From positions 930,001-994,000 of the forward strand of contig NZ_CP053381.1 of NCBI RefSeq assembly GCF_017868775.1: a stretch of 64,000 nucleotides of DNA, read 5' to 3'. Origin of the DNA: Billgrantia sulfidoxydans (GTDB taxonomy: Bacteria > Pseudomonadota > Gammaproteobacteria > Pseudomonadales > Halomonadaceae). Position 1 is the first letter of the stretch; each line of letters starts with the position of its first letter. Both the position numbers and the translations under genes were made by a program. Shown here piece after piece: positions 16,535 through 25,951 of the stretch. The notes under the pieces were generated by a model. The model saw nothing but the letters and a program-made list of their open reading frames with translations, was not told the origin of the DNA and searched no databases.

Positions 16535-17167
16535 ATGACGCCAAGTCTCGCTACGCATATTGCCTTTGTGGTGCTGGCGGCGCTGGCCGTGCTCAGCGGC
16601 TGGCGGGTGTTCTGCACCGATTCGATGGTGCGGGCGTCGTTCTTCCTGTTGCTGTCGTTCATCGCCGTAGGCGGGATCATGATCCTGCTCACCGCCGAGT
16701 ACCTGGGGGTGGCGATGTTCTTCATGATGGCCGTCGAGATGATGGTCATGGCGCTGTTCATGGTCATGTTCATGATGAACCCGGCCGGCCTCAATCCGAT
16801 GAAGATGGTGCACCAGGAGAGAGTTGCCATCGTCGCCGGTGTCGCTGTCTTCGGCGTGCTCTCGGCGGTGGCCGTGCTCGGCGATTTTCCCGATATGCCG
16901 CTGCCGGCGGAGCATGCGCCGGTGATCTCGCTGGGCCGTGAGCTGCTCGGCGATTCGATGCTGGTCTTCGAGACCGCCGGCGTGGTGCTGCTGACCACCA
17001 TGGTCGGCGTGGTGGTGCTGTCGAGCCGACGTGGCCGCTATGGCCGCGCCGACGAGGGCTCGGTACCGCCCGGGCTCGAGCCCGGCGGCGAGCCGGCAGG
17101 CCGGCCAAAGGAGAGCGAAGAGGAAAAAGGAGAAGAGGGCGGCCACGCCCACCAACACCACCATTAG
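16535..17167 (+). CDS. NuoJ-like membrane subunit with Glu in TM3 and a His-rich tail
   Basis: This 210-residue protein has five spans in the NuoJ pattern: TAEYLGVAMFFMMAVE then MMVMALFMVMFMM matches the conserved third helix. The canonical YVGA motif, site of the pi-bulge, is replaced by MAVE, placing Glu68 inside the membrane. After the fifth span the protein continues with a charged 40-residue tail (Gly/Pro/Glu/Lys-rich) ending GHAHQHHH. The tail's charged and His-rich composition could bind a metal, but that is speculation. It starts 19 bases after the NuoH-like gene and is followed by a 45-base gap before NuoK-like. NuoJ normally takes part in the conformational coupling of the pump. Confidence 0.85.
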   Translation: MTPSLATHIAFVVLAALAVLSGWRVFCTDSMVRASFFLLLSFIAVGGIMILLTAEYLGVAMFFMMAVEMMVMALFMVMFMMNPAGLNPMKMVHQERVAIVAGVAVFGVLSAVAVLGDFPDMPLPAEHAPVISLGRELLGDSMLVFETAGVVLLTTMVGVVVLSSRRGRYGRADEGSVPPGLEPGGEPAGRPKESEEEKGEEGGHAHQHHH

Positions 17168-17212
17168 CGATGACGCGGTGGAACGACGCGTAACACAGGC
17201 CAGGAGGGCGAC

Positions 17213-17518
17213 ATGACACTCACCACGCTACTCGTTCTTGCAGCGGCGCTGATCGGCATCGGCTTCTATGGGGCGCTGTCGCAGCAATCGTTCGTGATGC
17301 TGATGATGGGCCTCGAACTGATGCTCAACGGGGCGATGTTGGCGGCCGTGGCCTTCTGGGCCTATAGCGGCGCCGGTGCCCCCGAAGGGCAGCTGTTGAC
17401 CATCGTGATCATGGCAGTCATGGCGATCGAGATGGCGCTCGGCTTCGCCCTGGTGGTGGCGGTGTTCCGCGCCAAGCAGGCCGACACGACCGAAGCCCTG
17501 AGCGAGTTGAAGCAATGA
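17213..17518 (+). CDS. NuoK-like membrane subunit
   Basis: This 101-residue, three-span protein matches NuoK in length and pattern. Both membrane glutamates needed for proton transfer are kept: the one in MMGLELMLNG (second span) and the one in AVMAIEMALGFALVV (third span, canonical AAAEAAIGLAL). An AGGAGG lies 9 bases before the ATG. It overlaps the L-like gene by 4 bases (ATGA). Retention of both glutamates while the peripheral arm is lost argues that ion translocation is still the job of this complex. Confidence 0.9.
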   Translation: MTLTTLLVLAAALIGIGFYGALSQQSFVMLMMGLELMLNGAMLAAVAFWAYSGAGAPEGQLLTIVIMAVMAIEMALGFALVVAVFRAKQADTTEALSELKQ

Positions 17519-19506
17519 CGCTCTGGGCCGTACCGCTGACGCCGTGGTTGCTGTCGCTGCTGCTTTACGGGGCCGGGCGGCGATTCGGGCCGCTGGCTCT
17601 CGGGCTCTCGGCGGGGGTGGCGCTATTGCTGACTCTTGCCGTGACGGGGCTTTCGCTGAACGCCGGGGTAGTGGCGAGCTATCGCTGGAGCGAGTCCCTG
17701 ACGCTGGGGCTGGAACGCTCCCTGGCAGGCGACGTTTTCGCCTGGCTGGTACCGCTGGTGGCATTGCCGGTGACGCTCTATGCCGCGATCCATGTCAGAC
17801 AGGCGCCGCACCGCCTGGTGGCCCTGCTGCTGGCCTTTGTTGGCGCCATGCAACTGTTGGTGCTGGCCAGTGACCTGCTGACCCTGCTGGTAGCCTGGGA
17901 GCTGGTCGGGGCCTGTTCCTGGGGCTTGATCCTGCATCGCTGGCAGGAGGAGGGCATCCCGAGCCAGGCGATGCACGCCTTCCTCGCCACCCGGCTGGGC
18001 GACCTGGGGCTGTATGTTGCCGCAGGGGCGCTGTTCGCCGGCACCGGCGGTTTCGGCTATGCCGCCCTCGACGATCTCTCGGGTGGGCTGTTGCACGTCG
18101 CCGTGGCCGGCATCGTACTGGCGGCGGCGGCCAAGTCAGCACAGCTGCCGTTCAGTGCTTGGTTGTTTGCCGCCATGGCCGGGCCGGTGCCGGCCTCGGC
18201 CCTGCTGCATTCGGCGACCATGGTCGCCGCCGGAACCTTCCTGCTCGCTCGGCTGGCGCCGCAGCTCGAGCAGGCCGCCTGGTTTTCGCCCCTGGTGATT
18301 TTCCTGGGGCTGGCCACGGCGCTGACAGGCGGCCTGGTGGCGAGCTGCCAGGGCCACGCCAAGCGGCTGCTGGCCGCTTCCACGTCGGCGCAGTATGGGC
18401 TGATGTGGGTCGCCGTGGGGGCGGGCTTCCCCGGTGTGGCACTGCTGCACGCCGTCACCCATGCCTGCCTCAAAGCGGGGCTGTTCCTGGTCGCGGGGCT
18501 GGCCGAACGGCGCGTCGACAGCTACCGGCTGGCGGACATGCGACTGGGGCGACAGCTGCCGGGCGTGGCGGGGGCGAGCCTGGTGCTGTGCCTGGCGCTG
18601 GCCGGCGTGGCGCCGCTGGGGGCGGCCTGGAGCAAGGAGCAGATCGCCTCCGCCGCCGTCGATATCTCGCCCTGGCTGGCGCTGTTTGTGGCCATCGCCG
18701 GCGGGCTCAGTGCGCTCTATGCCACCCGCTTCCAGCGGCTGGCCTTCGGTCGCTCGCCACGGCGACTCGTCTCGGGCCGGCCGCCGGCCGGGGCGGAGCG
18801 AATTTCGCTGGCGGGGCTGGCGCTTGCCACGCTGATGCTCTCGCTGCTGTGGTGGCGGCCGTTCTCCGAGTCGATCGCGGCGAACTTGGGGGTCGTGCTG
18901 CCCAAGGAGCATGCGTGGCTGATGGTGGTGTCGCTGGCGCTGGTGGCGCTGGGCATTGGCATGGGGCTGTGGTTAACCCGTGGGAGCCCGCGTGAGGCGG
19001 AACCGGCCTGGCAACCGGTCCTGGCCGACTGGTTCGGCCTGCCGACGTTGCATAGCGGCGTGGGATTGGGTGTCATGCGGTTCGCCCGGGCCCTGGCTCG
19101 CTTTGACGATCGGGTATTCGACTTGCCATTGACCCGCCTGGCGCAAGGTGCCAGTGCCGGTGCAAGTGGCCTGGCGCGTGGCGACGACGCCCTGCTGGCC
19201 GTGCCTATCAACCAGCTGGCAAAAGGCATTCACGCAACCGCACGAGGCTTGGCGCGCGGAGACGATCGGGTCGTCGACTCCGGCTTGATGATCACCGCGC
19301 GCTGCGCGCAGTGGCTGGCCGACGTCAACACTCGGCGCGGCGAATGGCTGGCCGACGGCCTGCCCAGTGCGCTGGCACAGGGGGTAGAGGCCGGCGGGCG
19401 CTGGGCCCGGGCGACGCAGTCCGGCCAGACCCACCACTACTACACCGCCATGGCCGCCGGCCTCGGTACGTTCTTCCTGCTGCTGCTGATAGGAGCCTCG
19501 ATGTGA
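17515..19506 (+). CDS. NuoL-like antiporter subunit with repeat-containing lateral helix
   Basis: This 663-residue member of the NuoL/MrpA antiporter family has about 15 spans. It keeps the TM5 glutamate (Glu129 in LVAWELVGACSWG), the TM7-8 block AAAAKSAQLPFSAWLFAAMAGPVPASALLHSATMV and the Lys/His residues of the central path. After the span ending LALVALGIGMGLWL the C-terminal region (about 523-635) forms four copies of a roughly 26-residue repeat before a final helix (TAMAAGLGTFFLLLLIGA). That position corresponds to the lateral helix which in complex I braces the M and N subunits. The first base of the M-like start codon lies in its stop. Confidence 0.9.
   Translation: MTLWAVPLTPWLLSLLLYGAGRRFGPLALGLSAGVALLLTLAVTGLSLNAGVVASYRWSESLTLGLERSLAGDVFAWLVPLVALPVTLYAAIHVRQAPHRLVALLLAFVGAMQLLVLASDLLTLLVAWELVGACSWGLILHRWQEEGIPSQAMHAFLATRLGDLGLYVAAGALFAGTGGFGYAALDDLSGGLLHVAVAGIVLAAAAKSAQLPFSAWLFAAMAGPVPASALLHSATMVAAGTFLLARLAPQLEQAAWFSPLVIFLGLATALTGGLVASCQGHAKRLLAASTSAQYGLMWVAVGAGFPGVALLHAVTHACLKAGLFLVAGLAERRVDSYRLADMRLGRQLPGVAGASLVLCLALAGVAPLGAAWSKEQIASAAVDISPWLALFVAIAGGLSALYATRFQRLAFGRSPRRLVSGRPPAGAERISLAGLALATLMLSLLWWRPFSESIAANLGVVLPKEHAWLMVVSLALVALGIGMGLWLTRGSPREAEPAWQPVLADWFGLPTLHSGVGLGVMRFARALARFDDRVFDLPLTRLAQGASAGASGLARGDDALLAVPINQLAKGIHATARGLARGDDRVVDSGLMITARCAQWLADVNTRRGEWLADGLPSALAQGVEAGGRWARATQSGQTHHYYTAMAAGLGTFFLLLLIGASM
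19093..19410 (+). repeat. Four degenerate 26-residue coding repeats in the NuoL-like C-terminus
   Basis: Within the L-like gene the translation repeats with a period of about 26 residues. The units begin LARFDDRVFD, LARGDDALLA, LARGDDRVVD and TRRGEWLADG, each followed by an amphipathic stretch such as RLAQGASAGA or QLAKGIHATA. The DNA copies are diverged, so this is an old protein-level repeat and not a recent tandem duplication. Confidence 0.7.
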
Positions 19507-20990
19507 TGCTGACCGTCGCGCTGTTCGCTCCCCTGCTGGGCGCTCTCCCGCTTGCCTTGAATTCGCGCTGGAGTGCCGCTCAGGCGCGCTGGATCGCCGT
19601 GGTAGCATCCGGCGCCTCGTTGCTGGCGCTGGCGCTGGCCTGGCTGACGTTCGATCCGGCCGGTCCGCTGTTCCAGCATGTCGACGAGGTGCAGTGGGTG
19701 CCGTCGCTGGGCATGGCCTACCGGGTTGGCGTCGATGGTATCGCCCTGGCCGTGGCGACCATGAGTGCGGTGCTGTTCGTTGCCGCCGTCGTCTATCCCT
19801 TCGATACCCGGGGGGAGGCGCGCCAGTACTATGCCTGGCTATTGTTCCTGCACGGCGTGTCGCTAGGGGTCTTCCTGGCCCTCGATCTGCTGATGTTCTA
19901 TGTCTGCTTCGATCTCACTCTGGTGGGCATGTACTTTCTGATCGGGCGCTGGGGTCACGGCGACCCCCAGCTCGCCGCCTTCAAGTTCTTCCTCTATACC
20001 TTTGCCGGCTCGCTGGCACTGCTGCTTGGCATCATCGGGCTCTATCTCGCTCTCGAGACGCCGACATTCGACATGCGCGCCATCATCGAGCAGCAGCCGC
20101 TGGCGGGCAGGGGCACCTATGCCAGCCTGGTATTTCTGGCGATGATGGTGGGGCTGGCGGTCAAGACCCCGCTGGTGCCGGTGCATACCTGGCTGCCCCA
20201 GGCCCACGTCGATGCGCCAGGGCCGGCCTCGGCGATTCTTGCCGGGGTACTGCTCAAGATGGGTACCTACGGCATGATCCGGCTGCCGCTGGCCATGCTC
20301 GGCGAGACCTTCTCCCGTTTCGCCCTGCCGGTGGCAGTGCTGGCGCTGGTGGCGATTCTCTACGGTGCCCTGGTGGCGCTGGGGCAGACCAACCTCAAGC
20401 GGCGTATCGCCTATACCTCGATCAACCACATGGGCTACACCGTGCTGGGGATTGCCGTGGCCGCTTCGCTGATAGGCGGGCATGACGAAGCACGGCGGCT
20501 GGCGCTGACCGGTGCCACGGTGGAGATGGTTGCCCACGGCCTGATTACCGGCTCGCTGTTCCTGATCAGCGGCTCGCTGTGGCAGCGTTCGGGGGATTAT
20601 GCCATGGCGCGTTATGGTGGCCTGGCTCGCCGGGCGCCGCAGCTGACCGCATTGACCGTGCTGGCCGCCTTCGCCAGTCTCGGCATGCCGGGGCTGGCCG
20701 GCTTCGTCGCCGAGTTTCAGGTGTTTACCGGCACCTTCGCCGTCTATCCCTGGCTGGCGGTGCTGGGGGTGCTGGGCATCGTGATCACCGCGGCGCTGTT
20801 CCTCGACCTGCTGTGGCGGCTGTTCTTCGGCCGGCTGCCCGAGCACCTGGCACATTTCCCCGACCTCAACCGGATCGAAATCGGGGTGCTCGGTGTGCTG
20901 GCACTGGGGGTCGTGGCGATCGGTGTGGCGCCACACTTCCTGCTCGAGGTGGTTGAGGCCTCGGCGAGCCTGCTGGCCGGAGGACGCTGA
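19506..20990 (+). CDS. NuoM-like antiporter subunit
   Basis: This 494-residue protein has about 14 spans and is a typical NuoM by overall pattern: YRVGVDGIALAVATMSAVLF, GLAVKTPLVPVHTWLPQAHV (TM7-8 Lys and proton-path block), LKRRIAYTSINHMGYTVLG and PGLAGFVAEFQVF. The conserved TM5 glutamate (canonical FYVFFE) is replaced by Asp136 in MFYVCFDLTLVGMYF. This is a conservative but unusual change at a residue that is essential in E. coli complex I. The ATG at 19506 overlaps the L-like stop by one base, and its own stop overlaps the N-like ATG by one base. Confidence 0.9.
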   Translation: MLTVALFAPLLGALPLALNSRWSAAQARWIAVVASGASLLALALAWLTFDPAGPLFQHVDEVQWVPSLGMAYRVGVDGIALAVATMSAVLFVAAVVYPFDTRGEARQYYAWLLFLHGVSLGVFLALDLLMFYVCFDLTLVGMYFLIGRWGHGDPQLAAFKFFLYTFAGSLALLLGIIGLYLALETPTFDMRAIIEQQPLAGRGTYASLVFLAMMVGLAVKTPLVPVHTWLPQAHVDAPGPASAILAGVLLKMGTYGMIRLPLAMLGETFSRFALPVAVLALVAILYGALVALGQTNLKRRIAYTSINHMGYTVLGIAVAASLIGGHDEARRLALTGATVEMVAHGLITGSLFLISGSLWQRSGDYAMARYGGLARRAPQLTALTVLAAFASLGMPGLAGFVAEFQVFTGTFAVYPWLAVLGVLGIVITAALFLDLLWRLFFGRLPEHLAHFPDLNRIEIGVLGVLALGVVAIGVAPHFLLEVVEASASLLAGGR

Positions 20991-22396
20991 TGCCCGTGGC
21001 GGACCTGACCCCCGAACTGGCGCTGCTGATCGGGGCGGTGATGATCGTGTTGGGTGCCGCCTTCCTGCCGCACGCCCGCCAGGGCTGGCTGGCCGGTGCG
21101 GCTCTGGTGACGCTGACGATCGCCCTGGGTGCCGTCGTCGTGCAGTGGCCGGCAGCGCCTTCGCTAACGTTCTCTGGGGTGTGGATCCTGGATGCACCGG
21201 CCTCGCTGGCCAAGCTCGTCATTCTGGGTAGCGGCGCACTTGCCGTGGCGATGTCGCCCGACTGGATGCGCAGCGACCCGCGGCATGGCGAGTACTATGC
21301 GCTGTGCCTGTTCGCGCTGCTGGGCGCCGTGGTCATGGCGGCGGCTGGCGACAGCATGGAGCTGCTGCTCGGCGTGCTGCTCTCCTCGGCGGCGAGCTAC
21401 CCGCTGGTGGCCTACCACCGCGGGTTCGCGCCGGCGCTGGAAGCGGGCATGAAGTACTTCCTGATCGGCGCTCTGGCCAATGCGCTGCTGTGTGTCGGGG
21501 TGGTCATGCTGTTCGGCCTGGTCGGTGACACCGACTACCGCGTCCTGGCCGCGTTTCTTGCCCAGAGCGACCGGCTGGTGCTCAGTGTGGCCGTGGGCTG
21601 CGTGATCCTGGGGCTTGCCTTCAAGCTGGCGGCGTTTCCGGCGCATGCCTGGATGCCGGATGTCGCCCAGGCGGCCCCGGCGCCGGTTGCGGCGATGCTC
21701 AGCGTGGCGCCCAAGGTAGGAGCGGCGCTGGCGCTGGCGCGTCTGGTGGCGCTGTTGCCGGGAGAGCAGGGGCTCTGGCTGGTAGCGCTGGTCTCGGCGG
21801 TCACCATGACCCTGGGCAACCTGGCGGCGCTTCGCCAGGTCGACGTTCGCCGGCTGCTGGGCTGGTCATCGGTCTCCCAGTCCGGGTATGCGTTGATGGC
21901 GGTGGCCGTGATCGGGCGCGCCGAGGGTGCCGTGTCGGCATTGCTTGTCTTCCTCGTCGCCTATGCGCTGGCCAACCTGGCCGCCTTCGCCGTGGTCACT
22001 CATCTGCGCGGACGCACCGACCTTGCCGATTATCGCGGCCTGGCCAGGGCGCAACCCTTGGCGGCTGTGGTGCTGATCGTTGCCATGCTGTCACTGGTGG
22101 GCATTCCGCCGCTGGTGGGTTTCTTCGGCAAGTTCCTGCTGTTCGAGGCTACGCTGGCGGCCGACCATGCCTGGCTGGCCATAGTCGCGGCGCTCAATAC
22201 CCTGGTTTCGCTGTACTACTACCTGCGAGTGGCTGCCGTCATGGTCTTTACGCGCCCAACCGGGCCCGTCGCGGTGTTGGGGGGGCATTCAAGGCTCGCC
22301 ATGCTGGCAGGGGGCGTGGGAATCGTGGCGTCAGCCCTGCTCATGGAGCTCCTCCTGGGGGCGTCAGGCGTAGTCATGCTCCCCCTGCCGTCCTGA
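20990..22396 (+). CDS. NuoN-like antiporter subunit
   Basis: This 468-residue, roughly 14-span protein matches NuoN: GDSMELLLGVLLSSAASYPL contains the TM5 glutamate, LGLAFKLAAFPAHAWMPDV is the TM7-8 block, VDVRRLLGWSSVSQSGYAL and GIPPLVGFFGKFLLF are typical family motifs. It is the last gene of the A-BD-H-J-K-L-M-N cluster and starts in the M-like stop (TGATG). No NuoC, E, F, G or I genes occur on either side: upstream is the oxidase operon and downstream prkA. Confidence 0.9.
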   Translation: MPVADLTPELALLIGAVMIVLGAAFLPHARQGWLAGAALVTLTIALGAVVVQWPAAPSLTFSGVWILDAPASLAKLVILGSGALAVAMSPDWMRSDPRHGEYYALCLFALLGAVVMAAAGDSMELLLGVLLSSAASYPLVAYHRGFAPALEAGMKYFLIGALANALLCVGVVMLFGLVGDTDYRVLAAFLAQSDRLVLSVAVGCVILGLAFKLAAFPAHAWMPDVAQAAPAPVAAMLSVAPKVGAALALARLVALLPGEQGLWLVALVSAVTMTLGNLAALRQVDVRRLLGWSSVSQSGYALMAVAVIGRAEGAVSALLVFLVAYALANLAAFAVVTHLRGRTDLADYRGLARAQPLAAVVLIVAMLSLVGIPPLVGFFGKFLLFEATLAADHAWLAIVAALNTLVSLYYYLRVAAVMVFTRPTGPVAVLGGHSRLAMLAGGVGIVASALLMELLLGASGVVMLPLPS

Positions 22397-22704
22397 CACC
22401 TCGGAGACAGGGGGCGGGGCTGGCGGCGAGAATGGGAGCGCAGGGAGGTCCTCCTCATGCGATCCGGCTGGCGAGACGAGGCAGAGCGGGGGCGGCGGGG
22501 AGCCCTGCGCTGCCTGCGTCCAAGCAGCGTTTAATTATCGCCATGCGCTGATCGAACCCTTGGCACGCCCTGCGTTCTCATGATTATCCTTACCTTGCGT
22601 TGATTCTTTGCCACCCACTCTGCCCCGAAGTGTCTAGGCTGATGAGTAACCCACGGTGGTCATACGGATCGATGGCCAGGGGGTAAGGCAAACAGGAGGC
22701 TTCG
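22397..22704. other. Intergenic region before prkA; possible stationary-phase promoter
   Basis: These 308 bases hold no gene that I can see. A long-range inverted repeat CCCCCTG (22381-22387) and CAGGGGG (22408-22414) follows the NuoN-like stop but has no T tract. Near prkA, TCTAGGCT at 22633-22640 resembles an extended sigmaS-type -10 (CTATACT-like), which would suit the known stationary-phase control of yeaG-yeaH homologues. No good -35 is at the right distance, so this is a weak call. Confidence 0.35.
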
Positions 22705-24627
22705 ATGAGCATCTTCGATCATGTGCAGAACCGCTTCTCTCGTGTCCAGCAGGAGGAAATGAGCCTGCAGGAGTACCTGGAGCTGTGTCGTGAGGACCCC
22801 ATGGCCTACGCCAGCGCCGCCGAGCGGATGCTGAAGGCCATCGGCGAACCCGAGGTGATAGACACCGCCAAGGATCCGCGGCTCTCCCGAATCTTTTCCA
22901 ACAAGGTGATTCGCCGCTATCCGGCCTTCTCCGAGTTCTACGGCATGGAGGAGGCGATCGAGCAGATCGTGGCCTACTTCCGCCACGCCGCGCAGGGGCT
23001 CGAGGAGCGCAAGCAGATCCTTTATCTGCTGGGCCCGGTGGGCGGCGGCAAGTCGTCGCTGGCCGAGCGGCTCAAGCTGTTGATGGAGCGAATCCCGTTC
23101 TATGCCATCAAGGGCTCGCCGGTCTTCGAGTCGCCGCTGGGGCTGTTCTCGCCGGAGGAGGACGGTGAGCTGCTCGAGAAGGAGTACGGCATTCCGCGGC
23201 GCTACGTGAAGAGCGTGATGTCGCCCTGGGCGGCCAAGCGGCTCAAGGAGTACGGTGGCGACATCTCGCAGTTCAAGGTGGTGCGCCTGTATCCCTCGCG
23301 GCTCAACCAGATCGCCATCTCCAAGACCGAGCCGGGCGACGAGAACAACCAGGACATCTCCTCGCTGGTGGGCAAGGTCGACATCCGCCAGCTCGAGCTC
23401 TACTCCCAGGACGACCCGGATGCCTACAGCTTCTCCGGGGGGCTGTGCAAGGCCAATCAGGGGCTGATGGAGTTCATCGAGATGTTCAAGGCACCCATCA
23501 AGGTGCTGCATCCGCTGCTGACCGCGACCCAGGAGGGCAACTACAACCCCACCGAGGGCATGGGGGCGATCCCCTTCGACGGCATCGTGCTGGCCCACTC
23601 CAACGAGAGCGAGTGGCAGGCGTTCCGCAACAACCGCAACAACGAGGCGTTCCTCGATCGCGTCTACATCGTCAAGGTGCCGTACTGCCTGCGCGTGACC
23701 GAGGAGATCAACATCTACAAGAAGCTGCTCGAGCACTCTTCGCTGGCCGAAGCGCCCTGCGCGCCGGACACGCTGCGCATGCTGGCACAGTTCTCGGTGT
23801 TGTCGCGCCTCAAGGAGCCGGAGAACTCCAGCATCTATTCGAAGATGCGCGTCTACGACGGCGAGAACCTCAAGGACACCGACCCCAAGGCCAAGTCGAT
23901 CCAGGAGTATCGCGATGCAGCGGGGGTCGACGAAGGCATGGACGGGCTCTCCACCCGCTTCGCCTTCAAGATCCTGTCGAAGGTGTTCAACTTCGACAAC
24001 CACGAGATCGCCGCCAACCCGGTCCACCTGCTCTACGTGCTGGAGCAGCGCCTCGAGCAGGAGCACCTGCCGAAGGAGACCTTCGAGCGCTACCTGCGCT
24101 ACATCAAGGAGTTCATGGCGCCGCGCTACGTCGACTTCATCGGCAAGGAGATCCAGACCGCGTATCTCGAATCCTACTCCGAGTACGGTCAGAACATCTT
24201 CGATCGCTACGTCACCTACGCCGACTTCTGGATCCAGGACCAGGAGTACCGCGATCCGGAGACCGGCGAGCTGTTCAACCGTCAGGCGCTCAACGAGGAG
24301 CTGGAGAAGATCGAAAAGCCGGCCGGCATCTCCAACCCCAAGGACTTCCGCCACGAGGTGGTCAACTTCGTGCTGCGGGCGCGGGCCCAGAACAACGGCA
24401 TGAACCCCAGCTGGCAGTCCTACGAGAAGCTGCGCGGCGTGATCGAGCACAAGATGTTCGCCAACACCGAGGAGCTGCTGCCAGTGATCTCCTTCAACGC
24501 CAAGGCCTCCACGGCCGACCAGAAGAAGCACGAGGACTTCGTGGCCCGCATGAAGGAGCGTGGCTATACCGAGAAGCAGGTGCGGCTGCTCTCGGAGTGG
24601 TATCTGCGGGTGCGTAAATCGCAATAA
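22705..24627 (+). CDS. prkA: PrkA family serine protein kinase (YeaG)
   Basis: This 640-residue AAA+ P-loop protein is a serine/threonine kinase homologue involved in stress and nutrient-limitation responses. The Walker A motif GPVGGGKSS lies at 110-118. Conserved family blocks include [31 protein letters not shown], and [11 protein letters not shown] close to the C-terminal kinase-like region. The length matches E. coli YeaG (644). An AGGAGG ribosome-binding site precedes the ATG. It begins the prkA-yeaH-spoVR operon, a set conserved in many proteobacteria, with a 23-base gap to yeaH. Confidence 0.97.
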   Translation: MSIFDHVQNRFSRVQQEEMSLQEYLELCREDPMAYASAAERMLKAIGEPEVIDTAKDPRLSRIFSNKVIRRYPAFSEFYGMEEAIEQIVAYFRHAAQGLEERKQILYLLGPVGGGKSSLAERLKLLMERIPFYAIKGSPVFESPLGLFSPEEDGELLEKEYGIPRRYVKSVMSPWAAKRLKEYGGDISQFKVVRLYPSRLNQIAISKTEPGDENNQDISSLVGKVDIRQLELYSQDDPDAYSFSGGLCKANQGLMEFIEMFKAPIKVLHPLLTATQEGNYNPTEGMGAIPFDGIVLAHSNESEWQAFRNNRNNEAFLDRVYIVKVPYCLRVTEEINIYKKLLEHSSLAEAPCAPDTLRMLAQFSVLSRLKEPENSSIYSKMRVYDGENLKDTDPKAKSIQEYRDAAGVDEGMDGLSTRFAFKILSKVFNFDNHEIAANPVHLLYVLEQRLEQEHLPKETFERYLRYIKEFMAPRYVDFIGKEIQTAYLESYSEYGQNIFDRYVTYADFWIQDQEYRDPETGELFNRQALNEELEKIEKPAGISNPKDFRHEVVNFVLRARAQNNGMNPSWQSYEKLRGVIEHKMFANTEELLPVISFNAKASTADQKKHEDFVARMKERGYTEKQVRLLSEWYLRVRKSQ

Positions 24628-24650
24628 CCGGCGCGAGCCAGGAGGTCGGC

Positions 24651-25934
24651 ATGACCTATTTCATCGATCGACGCGCCAACGCCAAGAACAAGAGCGCCGT
24701 GAACCGCCAGCGCTTCCTCGATCGCTACCGGACGCACATCAAGCGTTCGGTCGAGGAGGCCGTCAACCGCCGTTCGATCACCGACATGGAGCGTGGCGAG
24801 AAGGTCTCGATTCCGACTCGCGACATCTCGGAGCCGGTGTTCCAGCACGGCCCGGGCGGCAAGCGCACCATCGTCAGCCCCGGCAACAAGGAGTTCGTCG
24901 AGGGAGATCGCCTGCGCCGCCCCAGCGGGGGCGGCGGAGGAGATGGCTCCGGCGAGGGCGGGGCCTCCAACCAGGGCGAGGGCATGGATGAGTTCGCCTT
25001 CAGCCTGACCCGAGAAGAGTTCCTCGACTTCGTCTTCGATGGCCTGGAACTGCCGCACCTGGAGCGCAAGGCGCTCAAGGACCTGGACGAAGTGAAGCCG
25101 GTGCGCGCCGGGGTGACCCGCGATGGCGTGCCGGCGCGGATCAACATCGTGCGCTCCATGCGCGAGGCCTATGCCCGGCGCATCGCCATGCGCGCGCCCC
25201 TGCGCCGCGCGCTGCGCGCTGCACAGGAGGCGCTGGACGAGGAGGAGCGCAAGGACCCGGTGCTGCGCAACCCATCTCGCATCGCCGAACTCAAGGCCGA
25301 GATCGAGCGCCTCGAGAAGCGGCTCGAGGCGGTGCCCTTCATCGACACCTACGACCTGCGCTACAACAACCTGATCAACCAGCCGCAACCCTCGAGCAAG
25401 GCGGTGATGTTCTGCGTCATGGACGTCTCGGGCTCCATGACCCAGGCCCACAAGGACATCGCCAAGCGTTTCTTCCTGCTGTTGTACCTGTTCCTCGAGC
25501 GCAACTACGAGAAGGTCGAGCTGGTCTTCGTGCGCCACCACACCGCGGCCAAGGAGGTCGACGAAGAGGAGTTCTTCTACTCCCGGGAGACCGGCGGCAC
25601 CATCGTCTCCAGTGCCCTGACCCTGGTCGACGAGATCATCACCCGGCGCTATCCGCCGACCCAGTGGAACCTCTACGTGGCCCAGGCCTCGGACGGCGAC
25701 AACTGGGACGACGACTCGGTGAACTGCCGCGAACGGCTGATGAAGTCGCTGATGCCGCGCCTGCAGTACTACACCTACGTGGAGATCACCCCCCATGCCC
25801 ACCAGGCGCTGTGGGAGGAGTACGAGACCGTGGCCGCCGAGTTCCCCGACCGCTTCGCCATGCGCCAGATCGTCGAGGCGGGCGATATCTATCCGGTGTT
25901 CCGCGAGCTGTTCAAGCGCCGTGCCGCCCATTGA
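24651..25934 (+). CDS. yeaH: YeaH/YhbH family protein (DUF444)
   Basis: This 427-residue cytoplasmic protein is the usual partner of PrkA. The start [20 protein letters not shown] matches the family, followed by a Gly-rich segment [12 protein letters not shown] (about 91-105). The C-terminal half has a von Willebrand A-like metal-site motif DVSGSM (about residue 258), a Walker-like VELVFVRHH segment and [12 protein letters not shown]. Homologues act with the kinase in stress survival, but their biochemistry is not settled. It lies 23 bases after prkA and 17 bases before the SpoVR gene, each gap containing a strong AGGAGG. Confidence 0.95.
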   Translation: MTYFIDRRANAKNKSAVNRQRFLDRYRTHIKRSVEEAVNRRSITDMERGEKVSIPTRDISEPVFQHGPGGKRTIVSPGNKEFVEGDRLRRPSGGGGGDGSGEGGASNQGEGMDEFAFSLTREEFLDFVFDGLELPHLERKALKDLDEVKPVRAGVTRDGVPARINIVRSMREAYARRIAMRAPLRRALRAAQEALDEEERKDPVLRNPSRIAELKAEIERLEKRLEAVPFIDTYDLRYNNLINQPQPSSKAVMFCVMDVSGSMTQAHKDIAKRFFLLLYLFLERNYEKVELVFVRHHTAAKEVDEEEFFYSRETGGTIVSSALTLVDEIITRRYPPTQWNLYVAQASDGDNWDDDSVNCRERLMKSLMPRLQYYTYVEITPHAHQALWEEYETVAAEFPDRFAMRQIVEAGDIYPVFRELFKRRAAH

Positions 25935-25951
25935 CGCGACGAGGAGGCATC

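Noticed and set aside
13941..22396. Annotation as an ordinary NADH:quinone oxidoreductase (nuoA-N)
   Set aside because: No genes for NuoC, E, F, G or I are present and the B/D-like protein has no Fe-S motif, so the standard activity cannot be assigned from this locus.
22560..22577. Sigma54-like promoter (TTGGCACGCCCTGCG) upstream of prkA
   Set aside because: The GG element is good, but the GC element is two bases too close to it; sigma54 promoters need strict spacing.
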